Shown in pieces: positions 61,880-64,000 of a stretch of 64,000 nt of DNA. Source of the stretch: Pestalotiopsis fici W106-1. Taxonomy: Eukaryota; Ascomycota; Sordariomycetes; Amphisphaeriales; Sporocadaceae. The position numbers and the translations under genes are program-made. Below the pieces are notes generated by a model. That model searched no databases, was not told the origin of the DNA, and saw nothing but the letters and a program-made list of their open reading frames with translations. The DNA lies in NCBI RefSeq assembly GCF_000516985.1, contig NW_006917091.1, positions 5,390,518 through 5,454,517 of the forward strand. The letters are read 5' to 3'. The stretch's first letter is position 1, and each line of letters opens with the position of its first letter.

Positions 61880-63419
61880 TTACTCTCGAGTCTGATAGAA
61901 CTCAGTGGACACAAATTTCCCCTCATGTGATAACATCTCATCAATAGTCCAGTCCTTATGAGCGTGTCCAGATGGAACATTGGTGGACGTGAAGGCCGAG
62001 CCTTTCTCCAGATGAGCCTTGACTGCCTCGAAATTCTTTTCCGCATACTCGGAGGCATCTGAACCCAACAGCCACTCTGGCTGGGGAAATTTCAGCATGG
62101 ACGGGTTGGCAGCTACAGCTTCCCAATCGGTCTGGTGCCAGACATGCCTTGTCTCCCACCCCATCCTTTGGGTCAAACTAGTTCGTTCGTATCTACTCTA
62201 TATGAGTATTTACGGAGTATTACCAATGATTCAGAAACTCACCTCAGTCGTTGGTAGGCTCGGAAAGCAAAGGGAATATCTCCCTTATGGCAAGTCTTTT
62301 GCAGAAGAGTCGCGATGCACGCACCATCCTCAATAGCTTGTGCTGCACCTGTTCCTGATGTTGCGAGATGTGGATGCGCTGCATCGCCAACAATGCAGAT
62401 ACGGCCGCCGTCGGAGGCCCATTTTGGGACAGGGTCTCTCCAAAGAAGTTTATGATCAATGAGGCAGTCTGGTGTGATCTTTTGAATGATGTGTCTAAGC
62501 TGCTCATCCCAGCCCTGCACACATGCTAGCATATCGTCAACTTTCCCCTTGACATGCCAGTCTTCAGAGATGTCTGAGAGATCCTTGCCATTTTAGCTTT
62601 TTCACGACTTATAAAATGAGGCATAGCTTATCTTACTTTGTGGGTGACGAAGCACGTGGCCGCATTAGCTGCCTTGTTCGTTGTTAAGATCGCATGCGTA
62701 TCTTTCGCAATCCATATCTTGAAGAGATCCTTCTCTGATGTTGTAATGGCTGCTGTTAGAGGATCTTGTCCTAGCAAGTCAAGAGAGAACCATGATCTGT
62801 AGACGGCGAATCCACTCTTTTTGGCCTTGTCATCAAGGCCAAGGATGTGACATCTCGACTGGCTGCGTACGCCGTCGGCGGCGATGATGCCATCTGATTT
62901 CCACGCTTTTCCTCCAGCAATGACAGTTGCTGCATCATCAGACTCTGAGATTTCAGTAACAGGAGTTCCAAAATGGATTTCCACTCCTAGGCTAGTAGCA
63001 TACTCCAACATTTGCTGTTGCACGCTACCTCGGTGACTGTACAGATTTGGATACCCATCGAAACTGGTATGCAGCTGCTGATTCAGGAGTATCTTGCCAT
63101 TCTGGTCCGAAATAGTCATCGTATCTGGACAAGCCGACAGATTGGTGATTTCCTGAAGCATATTGCCCCATTTGGACATTAGGCGAGTCGCATTCGCTGG
63201 TATCTGGATCACATCCCCTATTTTATACCGAAATTAATCACCTTTGTTCCAGTACGACCGGTCGACACAAGTCTTACCCTGCTTTTTTGTGTCTGGGTAG
63301 GATTCGAAGATGTTGACATTGGCACCTCTCAAAGCAAGCTCAATGCCAGTGGCCAACCCTCCAAAGCCAGCACCAATGATGGTGATGGCTAAATTGGCCA
63401 GTGATTGTTCCTGTAACAT
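61880..63419 (-). CDS. FAD-dependent monooxygenase (salicylate-hydroxylase type)
   Basis: Exons 63419-63278, 63217-62637, 62583-62243 and 62177-61880 sum to 1362 nt, 453 aa, with phases that close. Motifs of class A flavin monooxygenases are complete: ITIIGAGFGGLATGIELAL with FESYPDT after it (FAD ADP binding), IPANATRLMSKWG, IIAADGVRSQSR (DG motif), and ICIVGDAAHPHLATSGTGAAQAIED (GD motif). The C-terminus has the usual RMGWETRHVWHQ and DWTIDEML of the salicylate 1-monooxygenase-like family. Such enzymes hydroxylate, often with decarboxylation, aromatic acids or related fungal metabolites. Its stop codon is only about 165 bp from the edge of the transposon block and it is convergent with the second P450, so it probably belonged to the same gene group before the insertion. 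Confidence 0.9.
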
Positions 63420-64000
63420 CCTGCGTGATAGTGAAATTTACTGTATAAGGATTAGATATAGTAGAGCCTGCGATCGATAGTCGAGGTCACAAATTGTCAT
63501 TACAAAGTGCCAATGTTTGTGGTATGTTGCCAATCTTTACGCTGTACATTGTGCATGTGCCGGGTAGTCAGAACCGTCTCCCGGCCGCTACCCTGGTCGT
63601 AGGATGGATATTTTGCCAGGCCCGGCAAAGCTGCATTACTGTGAGCACTCGAGTACTCTTACCAAACAGGAAACGGAAATTATCACTTGGCTGCGGTCGC
63701 ATCCACCTACCCTAACTGGCCTCATGCCAGTGTAAAGTTTTATTCCTTCATTCGGTCACTCATCTTGTCCTCAGATACTGTTTACTGAATCATCCGGAGG
63801 CCGGAATTCTTGATTCCAGGGATCCTGATCGGGGCCGAGGGAATGGGTATAAGGAGACAGGGGCCCCTAGCTTCCCCAGATTTCCCCCAAGAGTATCCGC
63901 TCACAGTTGCATTAGACAGCGCTCCCCCGCAAATGCCCACACAAAAAGCCATTGCCGAGAAGGCGAAGCTGGTCAAACTTGGCCAATGACAGTCTTCGCG
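63420..64000. other. Upstream region of the FAD monooxygenase, right window edge
   Basis: About 580 bp that should hold the promoter of the minus-strand gene. A 64-codon minus-strand frame at 63782-63976 shows no motif. Nothing else recognised. Confidence 0.4.

Noticed and set aside
63782..63976. 64-codon minus-strand frame at the right edge
   Set aside because: No motif and too short to judge. It could be the edge of a gene beyond the window, but nothing supports this.

Overview
The window is a piece of a filamentous ascomycete genome (Pezizomycotina). The signs are short GT-AG introns in most genes, fungal-only families (HET-domain proteins, fungal rhodopsin-domain membrane proteins, HR-type polyketide synthase, NRPS-like A-T-R reductase), and long AT-rich blocks of transposon relics in which CpA/TpG has been turned into TpA, the signature of repeat-induced point mutation (RIP). 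One 100-N assembly gap is present (47460-47559). Exon models below were built by hand by matching splice phases. Where the phases close to a whole number of codons this is stated.

Left part (1-11.3 kb): a metabolite-type locus. The 5' end of a highly-reducing-type PKS runs off the left edge on the minus strand. It faces an intact NRPS-like adenylation-thiolation-reductase gene across a 1.9 kb divergent intergenic region that carries a solo LTR with a perfect 5-bp target duplication. A rhodopsin-domain membrane protein follows.

Middle part (11.3-34.7 kb): genes typical of fungal self/non-self recognition are mixed with a few others. They are a HeLo-domain pseudogene, a HET-ankyrin protein, an isochorismatase-family pseudogene, a second HET protein, an NmrA-like oxidoreductase, then a RIP-degraded transposon block (23.3-30.8 kb), then an alpha/beta-hydrolase of the SesB type with a long disordered tail. 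The block holds a 1.86 kb Fot1/pogo-like DNA transposon next to a 5.56 kb Ty1/copia-like element. The latter has 234-bp LTRs and carries a nested 291-bp solo LTR.

Right part (35-64 kb): a second run of tailoring-type enzymes. In order they are a VOC (glyoxalase/extradiol-type) protein, a SnoaL/NTF2-like protein, an AveC-like polytopic membrane protein, a cytochrome P450, an aromatic-type FAD monooxygenase, a short-chain dehydrogenase and a second P450. After a 14 kb transposon block comes a salicylate-hydroxylase-type FAD monooxygenase. The block looks like a large TA-flanked DNA transposon relic with a 9.6 kb copia-like element inside it. Removing it leaves only about 350 bp between the convergent stop codons of the last two enzymes, so they were probably neighbours before the insertion. 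No scaffold-building enzyme is visible in this second set. One may lie beyond the right edge, or the set may act on an imported or primary-metabolism substrate.

Functions are assigned from motifs and remembered family features only. No database search was possible.
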